Assembly: GCA_907165275.2 (NCBI GenBank)
Contig: OU015650.1
Span: forward strand, 15,034,001-15,098,000
Length of the DNA: 64,000 nt
DNA from: Zygaena filipendulae
Taxonomy: Eukaryota > Arthropoda > Insecta > Lepidoptera > Zygaenidae
Direction of reading: 5' to 3'
Under the pieces are notes generated by a model. It worked only from the letters and a program-made list of their open reading frames with translations, searched no databases and was not told the origin of the DNA. A program made the translations under genes and the position numbers. Within the stretch, counting starts at the first letter, position 1; each line of letters opens with the position of its first letter. This document shows positions 50,763-62,599 of this stretch, piece after piece.

Positions 50763-52171
50763 AAAAAAAATTAACTCACCTTCAATGGTTTGGGTCAAAG
50801 ATATTGAAATAGATTGACAATACGCTCGACCGCTAAGCTTTCCCCTTGAACCACGCAGCGGTCAAATGATCTCATGCTAACAAAATGCCGTTGGCTAGCA
50901 GAGAGTATTTTCTGTAGATACCTCTTGACTGAAAGCTATATAATTGGCTTATACTTTAGCTAATACTTTGTGGTGACTGGTATTTGATTGCGTCGCAACG
51001 ATGTGATTGGTTTTTATTTTGATCATTCCCTCCGCAAAAATTGGTTGACGTGAACGTATTGTTCGTCTATTCTCTTACAATGTCTTTGGTTTGGGTATAT
51101 TGGAAATTTCTCCCGCGTTACTTTCGGAGTTCGGAAAAACAATAAATTAAGTCAGTAGGTACTTGTTAAGTGTGATGTGATTTTAAGTAAAAATTACTTA
51201 TAATTAATTATTGTAAAAACATATACGAACGAAAGATATTCTTAAAAAATAAAAAAAAAATGTTAAATATTTAAAATCTGTGAAGTTCTTTACGATTTAC
51301 TATTTCTGACTTTACAGCTTCATGACGTAGGCTTTTACAATATTTAAAATATATGACAATTTGTTTTGATGACACTTTTGAAAGGATACGATATTTTTTT
51401 GGGCTATGAATCTGGATTAAATATAATTTTCTTTTTCTATGCTGACCATACAGCCACGCTCGGTCGCCGTTAAAGCGCATTGTGGAGAGTGCGAAGTGCG
51501 GTAATGGACCGCTACGAACGTTTGAGATTTTTGCTTTGCGACACCGTATTTGTAAGTTGTGACATTTTAGTTGGTCGAGAGCTCCACGATTTACGACCGA
51601 ACCGGTCCAAAACTGTAAAGGAAAGTCTTTATTAAATGGAAGTAATTTTTGCACTATATACCACCTCTAAAAACTATGGTTGGGTAAATGCAGACTGGAG
51701 ACAAAATTAGTGGAACAGTATTTTTAGGTTGACTTAAAAAACATGTTGGTTTTTGGATTTTGGACAGAAATTCACTGGCTGATCATAATGTAGTAAGAGT
51801 TCCAACTTACAAAAAAAAGAATTACAATATTTTCAACTTGTACCACATATAGATAGGCAATTTGTACGGGTCTCCTGTCGTAGCTGAGGGGCTCTAGAGT
51901 AGGTCCCCACTAGTACTAGCGAGCTACATCACTTGAATTTAAAACGACCTCCCCCGGGACCGGTTGTTAGTGCAGACTGCGAAAAAGTTTCACTAGTACC
52001 GATTGCGGCTCCGGGGAAAACCTCAAGGCAATCCCGTCCATATATCTCGATCCTCTTCGTATAATAGAGGTCTGAAGGAGAGGTGTTCTTAGGAGTATAG
52101 TCGGAGTTTATTCACATGTCCTTTTATCATTGACCTTCTTCAGGCACACCATTTCACTAAAGTATTATACC
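50763..52171. other. Intergenic, no recognised gene
   Basis: A 127-codon minus frame (51271-51654) shows no known domain and I do not call it. Otherwise no repeats that I could delimit. Confidence 0.3.
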
Positions 52172-52187
52172 ATATACCAGCATAAGT

Positions 52188-52400
52188 TGTGCCCCGCGGT
52201 TTCACCCGCGTAAATTTCAGAGTTCCCGCGGGAATTCCGGGATAAAAAGTACCCTATGTGTTAATCTGATGTATAAGCTATACTATTGTAAAGTTTCATT
52301 TAAATCCATCCAGTAGTTTTAGCGTGAAAGAGTAACAAACATCCATCCATCCATCCATCCATACATACTTACAAACTTTCGCGTTTATAATATTAGTAGG
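52188..52400 (-). mobile_element. Helitron-like element flanked by 16-bp direct repeats
   Basis: TGTGCCCCGCGGTTTCACCC to GCGTTTATAATATTAGTAGG; contains a CATC microsatellite (52341-52363). The 16-bp ATATACCAGCATAAGT stands on both sides (52172-52187 and 52401-52416), and the usual CTAGC end is missing. Confidence 0.75.
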
Positions 52401-52416
52401 ATATACCAGCATAAGT

Positions 52417-53098
52417 ACTACTACTGGCCCCTGGTACCACCAAAGTACCTACTGGAATTTTATTAACACACATTCAGCTGTTCCTTATAGTTATATAGCG
52501 CGGTAAAGTGTCTTTAGAATCCATCGATGGAGTCCGATGTAACTAGCATCACAAATGCATTTACGCTTTCTTTTCATGTGTGATTTTTTCGATATATTCT
52601 TATTACCATTAACTTTAGTATACAAACTTCACCACTACTGACAATTTTAAAATTACTACTACCATGTTTAGATACTATTACCTTTACTAATTACTATGTA
52701 CAATTTTATAGAGAATGCCTTAGGCATTAGTTCGCCTTTCGAACAATAAAGTGCAATAAATGAATATAATTGTGATTTTTCTTATTCTGTAAAAGTAACC
52801 TTAAAAATAAAAACTAGAACATAAAAATATTGTTTTGATATTAAAATTTCTATATTGTTTCGAAAGGAAAAATTACTGTTTTATGGACAGTCATCAGCCT
52901 GAATCCTTACAGCTAATCTGCTGTTAGTGCTGACTGTACCAAAACCGTACCTACATCGTTCTGAAAAATAATTCGGTTTCTCTGAAAGAAAATGATAGAT
53001 TTACGCCCTGAAGGTGTGATAAATCTTGTATTAGCCTAGAAATAATATTGTTTTTATTTTTCATAGAAAATAAAGGTATTGGACTGAAAAATGGATGT
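52417..53098. other. AT-rich, nothing recognised
   Basis: No supported gene or repeat. Confidence 0.3.
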
Positions 53099-53400
53099 CC
53101 TCTGTACCCCTGACAACGTATTTGCAAAATTTAATTGTGGTCGGTCCAGCCGTTCGCGCATGTTGCCGTGACCGTGGGAAATAGGGATTCATTATGTATG
53201 TAGACTAGCTGTGCCCCACGGTTTCATTCGCGATAACTTCGGAATTCTCGCGGAATAGTTCCTTTTTCACCCCCTTAGGCCTTAGGGGAAGAATTTCGGA
53301 AAATCCTTTCTTATCGGATGCCTACGTCATACAAATACACCCTCAAAGTTTCAGGTCTCTACAATCAGCGGTTTAGGCTGCGCGTTGATCCGTCAGTCAG
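53099..53400 (-). mobile_element. Two Helitron-like elements, one of a distinct subfamily
   Basis: 53099-53196 matches the right part of 28060-28243. 53206-53400 starts CTAGCTGTGCCCCACGG but then has a different body (TCACCCCCTTAGGCCTTAGG, GGTTTAGGCTGCGCGTTGAT, GTCAGTCAG). Confidence 0.6.
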
Positions 53401-53639
53401 ACATTCAGGACAAAGCATTTTATATCTATAGATTGTATCATAGTTGAGTGTACCGAGTAGACTACAACATCTGTCCCTTTTACATCCCCACATATTGTGA
53501 GGTGACAAACAGATAACAAAGCATCTCGTCTCAACTGCTTGTGATCTTGTATTCTCAAAGCATTACTAGGATGAGATGTTTCAATAAAGGCAAGCCCCAT
53601 CTCGTATTCTGGCTACGTTTTTACAGATATAAATCTTTG

Positions 53640-53890
53640 GGATCTCTGTCATTTAAGTATCAGTATCTGGGTAACCGAGCTTCGCTCGTTGTGTATAGCG
53701 CCATCTGTTGTTAAGTAGAAAACAAACACTCATTTTTCACTGCCTGAAAACACGGATAAAACGACGTTTTCTAAAAATGAAACCTAGCTAGATCGATTAA
53801 TCGCCCCCAAAACCCCCTGCATACTAAATTTTACGAAAATCGTTGGAGCCGTTTCCGAGATTCAGATTATATACATAATACAAGATTTTA
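53640..53890. mobile_element. Repeat with GGGTAACCGAGCTTCGCTCG
   Basis: A block beginning CTGGGTAACCGAGCTTCGCT and ending CCGTTTCCGAGATTCAGATT resembles a widespread insect repeat 3' end. Class uncertain. Confidence 0.4.
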
Positions 53891-54228
53891 TATATAGTAT
53901 AATTTATTTTTTTCTTTTTTTTGAGATAAAACTATTTATAACTTAATTGCACTAAACATTTAAATGAAGTCAATTAAAAAAAAAAAAAGAGTTTATATTG
54001 TATATATATGTGTAATTGTTCGTTTAAAGATATTTAAGTACCATTTATATGCATTCACTCGCACATATTGCACACAACCCTTGAGGAATGCTTGAATTAT
54101 ATAGTGCTAGCTCTTGATCTCGCCATTTAGTTTGTCTTTCAATTTGTCTATCACTTCGTAACGAAGAGACAGATTTTTGGCAGAAAGGTATCTAACTATG
54201 ATACAGAATAGTATGTCAATCCTACTAC

Positions 54229-54528
54229 TACTGTTTCACCTGCGTTGATTTCGGAGTTCCCGTGGGAATTCCGGGATCAAGTACCCTATGTTCATTTCTG
54301 TAACCCTGACAATTATGTGTATGAATAGTTTTATGATGATCGGTTGAGTAGTTAAGGTCACTACATATTATGAAACAAATCCACCTTCGCGTCTGTTTGT
54401 CTGTCTGTCTGTTCGCGATGAATTCATAAACTAATGAACGTGATTTAAGAAATAAATGTATACGTATACTGTATAGTTTATCCTGGAGCTATGAAATTAT
54501 CGCGGCTGAAACCGCGGGGTGCAGCTAG
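54229..54528. mobile_element. Two Helitron-like elements in opposite orientation
   Basis: 54229-54360 (minus: GTTTCACCTGCGTTGATTTC, GATGATCGGTTGAGTAGTTA) and 54361-54528 (plus: GTCTGTTTGTCTGTCTGTCT to GGGGTGCAGCTAG). Confidence 0.6.
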
Positions 54529-55052
54529 TTTTAAGTAACTTCAATTTACTCAATCCACTTAGCGGGAGTTGTAACGGCCGTTATAACGCATCTCGTATTC
54601 CCGCAGCGATTGCGAGCGGTTAAGCCAACGCTAACGAGGGTGGACGAAGGCTGAGAGACGACCAGAAACGGCCATGAAATTACACAGATCACTGTGCTAC
54701 TATACCTTACTATACGTGACAGTAGAATAGGCTTTCACTGTTGTTGGAATGTTGATATCCAATAATTACACTCGTAAATATCATGGATAAGCAGAAGCAC
54801 AACATAAGCGAAAAATTCAATAGATTTGTGTAAAAAATAAAATAGATATAAACTGTAATTTTGACTATGTCTGTCTTTTCTCAAATGGAATTTTGTATGG
54901 CGGTTATAGGGCGCTACAAGCCAAGTGACGTTACTAGACGTAGCGCTTTCCTTGTCTAACTTAAACTTTTAAAGAGTCATATCTCTGTTAGTACAAAATA
55001 TATTTGTAAAAGAATAGTGTAGAATACTAATACATAAAGGTCTATAAAATAA

Positions 55053-55200
55053 CTAGCTGTTCCTCGCGGTTTCACCCGCGTTAATTTCGGATATCCCGCG
55101 GGAATTCCGGGATAAAAAGTACCCTTTGTGTTATTCTGATGCAACAAACATGCATCCATACATCCATAAATACAAACTTTCGCGTTTATAATATTGGTGA
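55053..55200 (-). mobile_element. Helitron-like element, internally deleted
   Basis: CTAGCTGTTCCTCGCGGTTT to GCGTTTATAATATTGGTGA. Confidence 0.68.
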
Positions 55201-55326
55201 CATTTAAAAACAATGTGGTTACCTTACAATGAGTTTTTCTATAAGTTTTAGGGTAATCAAAATATTTAAGGTACTTTACATATCACTAATGTAATTTGCA
55301 TCGCAGTAGGACACTTTCCAGTGCAC

Positions 55327-55622
55327 GGATGGATAGTCACCACCTTCAAGTTGTAAATCTATTGCCAACCACCCAACGGCGTGTTCTGGCAGCCGCACTT
55401 CATAGCCAGGGCCGGCAGTCTCGACAATGTTTTGACAACGTTATCGTATCGATCGTTAACTAGGGACCCAAAAATCATAACGATCAACATCATTACAGTA
55501 ACCAACATTACATTAAATGCAAGCCTCGACCCGAAACTTGCAATTGACGTGATGTTGGTTATTGTAATTTTTGGGTTGTCAAAACGTTGTCGAGACTACC
55601 AGCCCAGGTCCCTTTCCAGGCT
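55327..55622 (+). mobile_element. SINE interrupted by a foldback MITE
   Basis: SINE body CACCACCTTCAAGTTGTAAA to CTTCATAGCCAGG (about 55333-55410) resumes after the insert with CCCAGGTCCCTTTCCAGG. It is the same SINE as at 36605 and 49420. Confidence 0.6.
55417..55598. mobile_element. Foldback MITE nested in the SINE
   Basis: AGTCTCGACAATGTTTTGAC at the left mirrors GTCAAAACGTTGTCGAGACT at the right, and inner arms (CCCAAAAATCATAAC and ATTGTAATTTTTGGG) also pair. Confidence 0.7.
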
Positions 55623-56020
55623 AGGTGTGTTAACAATCTTTGACTACAGTCACGATAAAAAATAAATTAGGTTTAGCTTCTGAATATATTTAAGGAATTA
55701 CATTCCCTATTTTATTAGCTATTCTAGCTATGGTCTTGGTCATATATCCGAGGCAGAAAAGTTGCGGGATCCGCTCCGGGGACTTCACAGACTCTACTTG
55801 CGTTACAGACGGAAAAAATTATGTGGAAATTCGGCGTCTCATATCAAATCATATCTAATTTATTGAGGCTTCCTAGTACAAGTAACTATGAAAGGGAAAT
55901 AAAGTCGTAAAACTTTCACATCTTTTGACTGGCTGCAAGAGGATCATAAAAATGTTATTGGATGTTGCTATGCGCGGGAATCTATAGACTATTTACTATA
56001 CTTATAGAAATTATTAAGTA

Positions 56021-57156
56021 GGGTCGGTTGTCCAACAGTGAACCATCCAGATACACTGAACCACCGCCATATTAAAAAAAAACTGTGGAGTTGCCAGTTC
56101 GACCAATGGTGTTAAAACATGTCGCGTAAGAACCCTTTCCCGCTCCCGTAGTAAGCCGACGGCAGCGGCTTGAGTTTGAAGTGTGGGAGCGGTTTGTTTG
56201 TTTTTCGCCAAACAAAGATACGTAAGGTAAGTCTCACAGGTAAGTCTCTCGATTTTTGTATATTTTATTATTAAATATATCACCAAACGCTACATGGTAT
56301 AAAATTTGTTGTAGATTTAGTCGTTTTATGACCATATTGTGCTATGATAATTCAGTATATAACCTATCTTTATTTCGTATTTTAAGTAGAATGGTGTAGT
56401 TGTTGATCAGTGAACCAGGTCCGCATAGTACTCAGTGAGCCGACTCACTGTATACCTTACGATCCAGGTTCATTATTTCTTGATAGTGTGACATTGAGAA
56501 TGATTAAAAACTATTTTTTGTTTAGGATGCCAAGACCAAAAGATAAAGAAAGAAAAATAGGGAACCACAGTGGACGACATGACATCAGCGTTAAAAATGG
56601 TGGATAATGGTAATTCTATAAGGGCAGCGGCAAAAACCTTAGTGTTATTAAATTAGGTTAGGTTTAATGAGAACCCAAGTATAAAAAGTTTTCATTTTTC
56701 ATTGAAATAAATAATTTAATTTTATATTGTATTATGTTATGCTTATTTTTGTTTTACGCGGTTTTTTCAAAGAAGAATGTTTGTCATAGCACCGAAAAGA
56801 TTTAAATAATAACTTTTAGATTTTGTATGACAAAAATAATGGTGATTACCAAAAAATATTTAAGTTTTTTTTTTCAAATAGTTATAAGCATTTTAAACTG
56901 GTACTTACATTATGGTTCAGTGTTAAAATAAGGGTGGTTCAATGTAAATTACCCATAGTACACAGTGAGCCGAATTTTTTTTTTTTAAAAAACCTACGTA
57001 ATCTGTCTTGGTTTGTTCCTAGCATTCTGTAACCTATATCTGAGAAACCTTATGATATTACCTAAACAATGACACCATAACGAAATTTTTATCTTAATTA
57101 TCTAGCAAGTTCTGCGACATAGAAAAAACGGTGGTTCACTGTTGGACAACGCACCA
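56021..57156. mobile_element. 1.1-kb pogo/mariner-like element with transposase remnant
   Basis: Left end GGGTCGGTTGTCCAACAGTG AACCATCC and right end GGTGGTTCACTGTTGGACAA CGCACCA are inverted repeats of about 28 bp, with TA on both sides (56019-56020 and 57157-57158). Shorter inner copies of the CAGTGAACCA and CAGTGAGCCG words lie at 56408-56455 and 56912-56980. A helix-turn-helix remnant lies at 56527-56655. Confidence 0.75.
56527..56655 (+). pseudogene. Transposase N-terminal HTH (psq/pogo type), frameshifted
   Basis: One frame reads MPRPKDKERKIGNHSGRH; after about 56578 the next frame reads MTSALKMVDNGNSIRAAAKT and LVLLN before a stop. A basic start followed by a helix, then NGxSxRxAAKxL, is the pattern of psq-type helix-turn-helix domains at the N-terminus of pogo/Tigger transposases. 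A frame shift and a stop make it non-functional, and no DDE domain is present in the element. Confidence 0.5.
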
Positions 57157-57158
57157 TA

Positions 57159-57301
57159 CTAGCTTTGCCCCGCGGTTTCACCCGCGGTAATTTCTGAGTT
57201 CCCGCGGGAATTCCGGGATAAAAAGTACCCTATGTCCTTCTCTGTACCCCTGATAACGTGCCGGTCAAATATTTTTGCATTTACATGTAATATTAGTAGG
57301 G
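57159..57301 (-). mobile_element. Helitron-like element, internally deleted
   Basis: CTAGCTTTGCCCCGCGGTTT to ATGTAATATTAGTAGG; it starts directly beside the TA end of the pogo-like element. Confidence 0.68.
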
Positions 57302-57750
57302 AAGTAGAGATTAAGAATTACATTAGTTAACTTTCCTAAGAAACAATAATTTCAAATGAGCATGTATAATGAGCGCAAATTGAAGATACTAAAAAAAGCT
57401 TAACAAAAGCATATTAAAATAATATATTATAGTGGTTAGCAAAATAAACAGCAGTTACAACAACACTTCAATTTAACAAGTTAAGAACCGATTCCAAGTA
57501 AATCCAATTAAGGTAGAACACAATAATATCTATTGAAAAACTTAACCTCCGAGGTTAGAGTAACTATCGACCTTGTTAACTAGGTCAGAAGGTACTTTTT
57601 ACATGACCGTGGAATGAATTGAAATCGGAATAAAGTTTATAAATTGAGTTGTTTGTTTTACTTTTTAGCAGCGATGATGACGTAGCGGTTGGATCTTTCG
57701 GATTATACGACTTAAGTAGCATAATTGGCTACTTGACTAAATTTGTTTTT
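57302..57750. other. AT-rich, nothing recognised
   Basis: No supported gene or repeat. Confidence 0.3.
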
Positions 57751-58034
57751 TTAGTCCGTCGTGTAGATTCATAAAAAATATTACACACGTATTTTTTCCT
57801 TTTTTACGTAAGCAAAAAATAACGGAGATACGTTGAGTGACTCAACGTATCTCCGTTATTGAGTCGAAATGTCGCGTGAAGTCACTAGCAGGTGCGGTTT
57901 TTACCTGCGTATGACGTTGCGAGCCCCCACTCCCAAACTTTAATGCGCTTTATCCAAGTATATTTTCATTAATTTGAGAAAGCAAAATATACGTGTCTAT
58001 ATATTATCAAATATCAAACTGACGGACTAAATGG
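57751..58034. mobile_element. TTAGTCCGTC-family MITE, copy 3, with perfect palindrome
   Basis: TTTAGTCCGTCGTGTAG at the left mirrors CTGACGGACTAA at the right. Inside, 57818-57860 is a perfect 43-base palindrome with one central base (arms AATAACGGAGATACGTTGAG T and its complement). Confidence 0.72.
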
Positions 58035-58092
58035 AATTTAGAAAAATAAAGAATAGTCAAATAGCCTATTGTGATATTGGCCAAGGAAAACA

Positions 58093-58203
58093 TTGTGAGG
58101 AAACCATAGCATATTGGTAGGGCACTTTCTAGTGCTAGTCTGGCTAGCTACCACCTAGCGGTGTGCTCTTCAGTCTTGATTAAAAGCCAGTATCCATTCC
58201 AGC
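58093..58203 (+). mobile_element. SINE fragment
   Basis: GTGAGGAAACCATAGCATAT, GTAGGGCACTTTCTAGTGCT and AAAGCCAGTATCCATTCCAG; internally deleted. Confidence 0.55.
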
Positions 58204-59919
58204 CTAAATGTGCATAAAATCTTCGACCGCTTCACAACTTGATTTTGAAATGTGCTCAAATTGCATACTTAAATAAATACTTGTGAAAACCCGCTATATT
58301 TCCACAGGCAGATTGAAAGCAGTTCTAACAACCAGTTTAAACCACCATTTGTGTAATGTACAATTCTTTTGTATTTCTAATATAGGTAATATAAATATGT
58401 ATAGGAACCGTACCTCTACATCTAATTACTCTAATAGAGCATTCGTTGCTCGATTGAATCGATTCGATTCGAGATAGAAAAAAGCGATATTATATTACAA
58501 AAATCGGTATCGTTACGGTTCCGTACGCGAAGGGTCCAAACAGAGCCCTATTGCTGTCACTAGTTTGTCCGTCTGTCCGTCGTCTGTTACACGAGTTCTA
58601 CAGTGAAACGGTAATTTATAGTTCTAAGAACCTGTTGACGATTATAAATGATTGTAACAACCAAATACTAAGTAAAAAATGGCTTTTGATTTTTTTTTTT
58701 GAAACCGTGGAAGCTACAGTCTTTATAAAATTTTTAAGAGGGCATAAAGCTAAAGGGGGCGCAATTTTTTTTCTGTTTATATACCGAATCGAGTGGGGTG
58801 TCGTTGGATAGAACTCATTGAGTAGATAAAACCTGTATTTTTTGTTTTTAAAAACATCGAAAAACAAAGGCACGATAAGCCGCCATGCAGCTATTTTTAC
58901 ATTTTGTACCGAAGTATTTTCCAACCTTCCCGTTGACCTTTCAACTTAAAACTTGGTGATAATATTTATTATTAAGTATATTTTACCAACAAATACCGAC
59001 ATATGGATAACTTGATGTTTTTCTTTGAAATTTTCGAATTTAATCTGCAACTTTATTTTGCTGTTAAATGCGTAGCACAGCGGCGGCGCGCGGCGGCGCG
59101 GCGGTAAACCACTGCTACGGGTCTACGCGTGCCACGGCCCACGAGTGTAACGAGCGGAGCGTAGCCTAGCGATAAGCCCTCCTCATTATTCTGCTTCTGC
59201 ATGCTACTGCACGCACAGACGGTTCTTATATTCTACATTTGCTACGGAACCCTCAGTGTGCAAAGTCCAACACGCACTTGGCCGGTTTTTTTGTATGAAA
59301 CAGCCTCGTTCATCTTTGAGGTACTTGCATTAGCGTATTGGTACTTTAAAACTCATGTTTGTACGAGAATACCAGTACCTACCTCAAAACTCTACGCGGG
59401 AGCGTTACGAATAAATTTTATGTAAAAAGTATCTAATTTGTTCTTTATTATGAATAGATAGAATGAAAATCTTCTCCGAAAAATACGGTTTTGAAAAATT
59501 AAAAAACTTAACTGAGCAAACCCGGTTACAAACATGTAAGAATCTTATTCATTTCTAATGCTTTACTCTTCAAAATAAACTCAAACTCTCATTTAATCTA
59601 CACTTCTCGATTCGATTGGATGCCTAAAATCAAATTTTACCTCTCGCCACAGTCCTAAGCACCATCCCTCCAACAATTTACGATTTTGGTACCAAAAAAA
59701 CTTATTATTAACTATAACTACCCCTTTCAAAACTTCACGGTGGGAGGCAAGCCGTCCCTGATTGGTCGATGGTGCTACGTCAGTGATCTCTATGCCAAAC
59801 TTAAATAATTATTTTATTAATAATCAAAATCACACTAACTAAACAAATTATCTGAAGCTAGAAACTACAGATGGCGCTACACAAATTTCACAATTTGTTC
59901 AAAATTCAATATAATATTA
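58204..59919. other. Intergenic, short GC patch at 59.08 kb
   Basis: CGG/GCG-rich run at about 59081-59105 and a CACGAGTGTAACGAGCGGAG block. Open frames at 58551-58811 (+) and 58616-58924 (-) overlap each other and show no domain. No gene is called. Confidence 0.3.
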
Positions 59920-60103
59920 CTAGCTGTGCCCCGCAGTTTACCCGCGGTAGTTTCAGAGTTCCCGCGGGAATTCCAGGATAAAAAGTACTATATGTCCTTC
60001 TCTGTATCCCTGACAACATGCATGCCAAATTTCATCCAAATCCGTTTAGCCGTTTTTTTGTGATCGAGTCACAAACATCCACACTTTTACATTTATAATA
60101 ATA
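59920..60103 (-). mobile_element. Helitron-like element, tandem unit 1
   Basis: CTAGCTGTGCCCCGCAGTTT to CACTTTTACATTTATAATAA. Confidence 0.78.
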
Positions 60104-60317
60104 CTAGCTGTGCCCCGCGATTTCACCCGCGGTAATTTCGGAGTTCCCGTGGGAATTCCCGGATGAAAAGTACCCTATGTCCTTCTCTGTACCCCTGACA
60201 ACGTGCATGCCAAATTTCATCCAAATCCGTTCAGCCGTTTTTGCGTGATTGAGTAACAAACATTCAAACATCTAAACATCCAAACATGCACACTTTCACA
60301 TTTATAATATTAGTAGG
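60104..60317 (-). mobile_element. Helitron-like element, tandem unit 2
   Basis: CTAGCTGTGCCCCGCGATTT to CACATTTATAATATTAGTAG. It has an expanded CATCTAAACATCCAAACATG region. Confidence 0.8.
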
Positions 60318-60722
60318 TTGAGTAGCGAGCAGGCGACAACAAACAATATACATAATTATTATAATTCCGAAGAGGGGTATTGTTAAATCCTGTTTAATTA
60401 GTAGTAGAAGACGTGTTTTAATGTTATCAAGGTTACCAAGCTTTTCAACGACGTCAAGAATAAAAAAGGCAAAATATACCTACATTCAGTTAGGTAACAA
60501 CCTTTTGCCAAACAGGTATGAAAAGCATTCGTGGTTAAAAATTCCGTTTAGGTATATTATTGTTGAATATCGGTTATCTTATGGAACAGGTGGCTCGATC
60601 CTGATATTATTATGCTAAAATGAAAGAATTTCACTAACTCCAAAGCTTGAATAATAAAAACAAGTTGTCCTTGCTCCCATAAATGGGGACGTGGACTACT
60701 TTTGAAAATCAAAATTCTAATT

Positions 60723-60976
60723 AGTCCGTTAGTTAGAAAAAAAAACAATAGACACGTATTTTTTGCTTTTTCAAATAAATTAAAATTTACAGATATAAAG
60801 CGCATTAAAGTTTAGGGTGAGGGGGTCGTGACGTCACTAACGCTAAAACCGCCATACAAACTGTCAGAATAGTGACGTCACGCGAAATTTCAACTCAATA
60901 TATCGCCGTTATTTTTTGATTACGTAAAAAAAGAAAAAATACGTGTCCAATATTTTTTAATACTCTACAAGACGGA
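60723..60976. mobile_element. TTAGTCCGTC-family MITE, copy 4
   Basis: TTAGTCCGTTAGTTAGAAA at the left, ACAAGACGGACTAA at the right; interior AAGCGCATTAAAGTTTAGGG, TGACGTCACGCGAAATTTCA and CGTGTCCAATATTTTTTAAT. The best-preserved copy. Confidence 0.75.
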
Positions 60977-61455
60977 CTAAAAAATAAAAATTTGTTAACA
61001 TGCCTATTAATACATACCATAGTGAATTATCAATCAGGTTGATCAACTTTGGTCCTTCAACGCATCAGTCTTTATTGCTACGCGATAAAGATGTTTTTAG
61101 CGTGGACCTAAAGAGGTTGTTTATCAAAGCTTCTCCTGGGATTGTGTAAATATTTGCTGGTTCTCCAATAAGCGGAGGTCTAGGAAGACGTCGTTTCATG
61201 TTTGACAGATTTGAAATAAAATTATTATCAAAGGATCTGCGACGCAATTACGACCTTAACGGTTTAAACTTTAAGGCCCTCACAAGGGTGAAACTAGACA
61301 CTTTAAAAAGAGTACCTAATCGTATAATATGTGAGGGTGAATTTATTTATTTGTAACGCTTTCACGGCTTAAAGAAGAAGAAAGAAGAAAGAAAGAAAAG
61401 GAGTTTATTGGTCCCCACATAAAAGGTACAAAATAAGAAACAGAAAAAATAGAAA
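60977..61455. other. AT-rich with AAGAAAG microsatellite
   Basis: A purine-rich AAGA repeat at about 61373-61400; no gene. Confidence 0.35.
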
Positions 61456-61565
61456 CTTATCATCATGAAACACACGCGCTGTCAGGGGTACAAAAAAGAA
61501 CATGGGGTATATTTTTTACTGGAACTCTGAAACTAATGCGCGTAGATCTGCGAGGAATACTTAGT
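61456..61565 (+). mobile_element. Helitron-like fragment, decayed
   Basis: CGCTGTCAGGGGTACAAAAA and GGAACTCTGAAACTAATGCG to GGAATACTTAG. Confidence 0.45.
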
Positions 61566-61830
61566 TTTAAGTTGATGGAATTCTGATGGTTTTTACGCTT
61601 TTCTCTTGCTTGTAACTTGGTTATTAAGGAAACTCTAGCAGCACAACGTCTGCCGTTTCAGACATTATACACGGCAGACTATTGGTATAGGTATATCGAA
61701 GGAAAATTTTCAGCCCAGACGAGCATTGAAAACAATATTTTGTTTATTTATCGCTCATTTAATTTTAAATATCATCAATGTACAAGATATTTATCAGAGT
61801 ACCATCTCATAGATTATACATATTTTATAA

Positions 61831-62599
61831 CGAGCTGGTGCCCGCGGTTTCACCCGCGTGAATTTTCGACCCTTGCAATGACAGTACTTACGTTAGATTT
61901 TCTCACTCTTTGGAAACGTAGTGGTTATATACTCTTTGGTCTCAAAGAAAATATAATCACATCATCTGTCTCTCCAAGCCTTAAAACTGTCACTTCGCGA
62001 AAAATCAATTCAAAAGAAAAAAATGCATAACTCTAAAAAGGTTTTATCATGTTCGTTATGCAACATTATATCGAAGCTTTCGACCATTGCATTGCGCTGA
62101 AGTCTTTAACTGATAATAACTTTTTTCCCCTATGTCCTATTTCGATGAATATGATGTCTGTCTGACAGACAGACAGACAGAAAAGAATTTTAAAAACTTT
62201 TTTTTTGGGTTTGGTTACTCTTCTTTTATCACCCCTCTCAATTTTAGGTAAAAATATTCAATGTACAGAATCGCGAATTCTACTCTTTTATTATAGTACT
62301 AGCTGTGCCCCCCGGTTTCACCCGCGCGAAAGGTTTTATACAACAATTTTTTTTCCCGATATCCGATTTCAATGAAACAAAGCCTACATGTAGCTCCAGG
62401 CTAAGCTTAATCTACCTGTGAAAACCGCATGAGAATCCGTTTAGTAGATGTGGAGATTATCGCGAACAGACAGACAGACAGAAAAGAATTTTAAAACTTT
62501 TTTTTTGGGTTTGGTTACTCATCTTTTATCACCACTCTCAATTTTAGGTTAAAATATTCAATGTACAGAATCGCGGATTCTACTCTTTTATTATAATAT
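61831..62599 (-). mobile_element. Two tandem Helitron-like elements, GACAGACA subfamily
   Basis: Unit 1 (61831-62298) starts GAGCTGGTGCCCGCGGTTTC. Unit 2 (62299-62599) starts CTAGCTGTGCCCCCCGG. Both end with the same roughly 130 bp: GACAGACAGACAGAAAAGAA, TTTGGGTTTGGTTACTC and ATTCAATGTACAGAATCGCG. Confidence 0.65.

Noticed and set aside
51271..51654. A 127-codon minus-strand frame
   Set aside because: Basic, low-similarity composition with no motif, splice site or conserved start; left unassigned.
59040..59170. CGG-rich patch as a promoter
   Set aside because: Too short, and joined to a repeat-like GTAACGAGCGGAGCG block; no other promoter feature.
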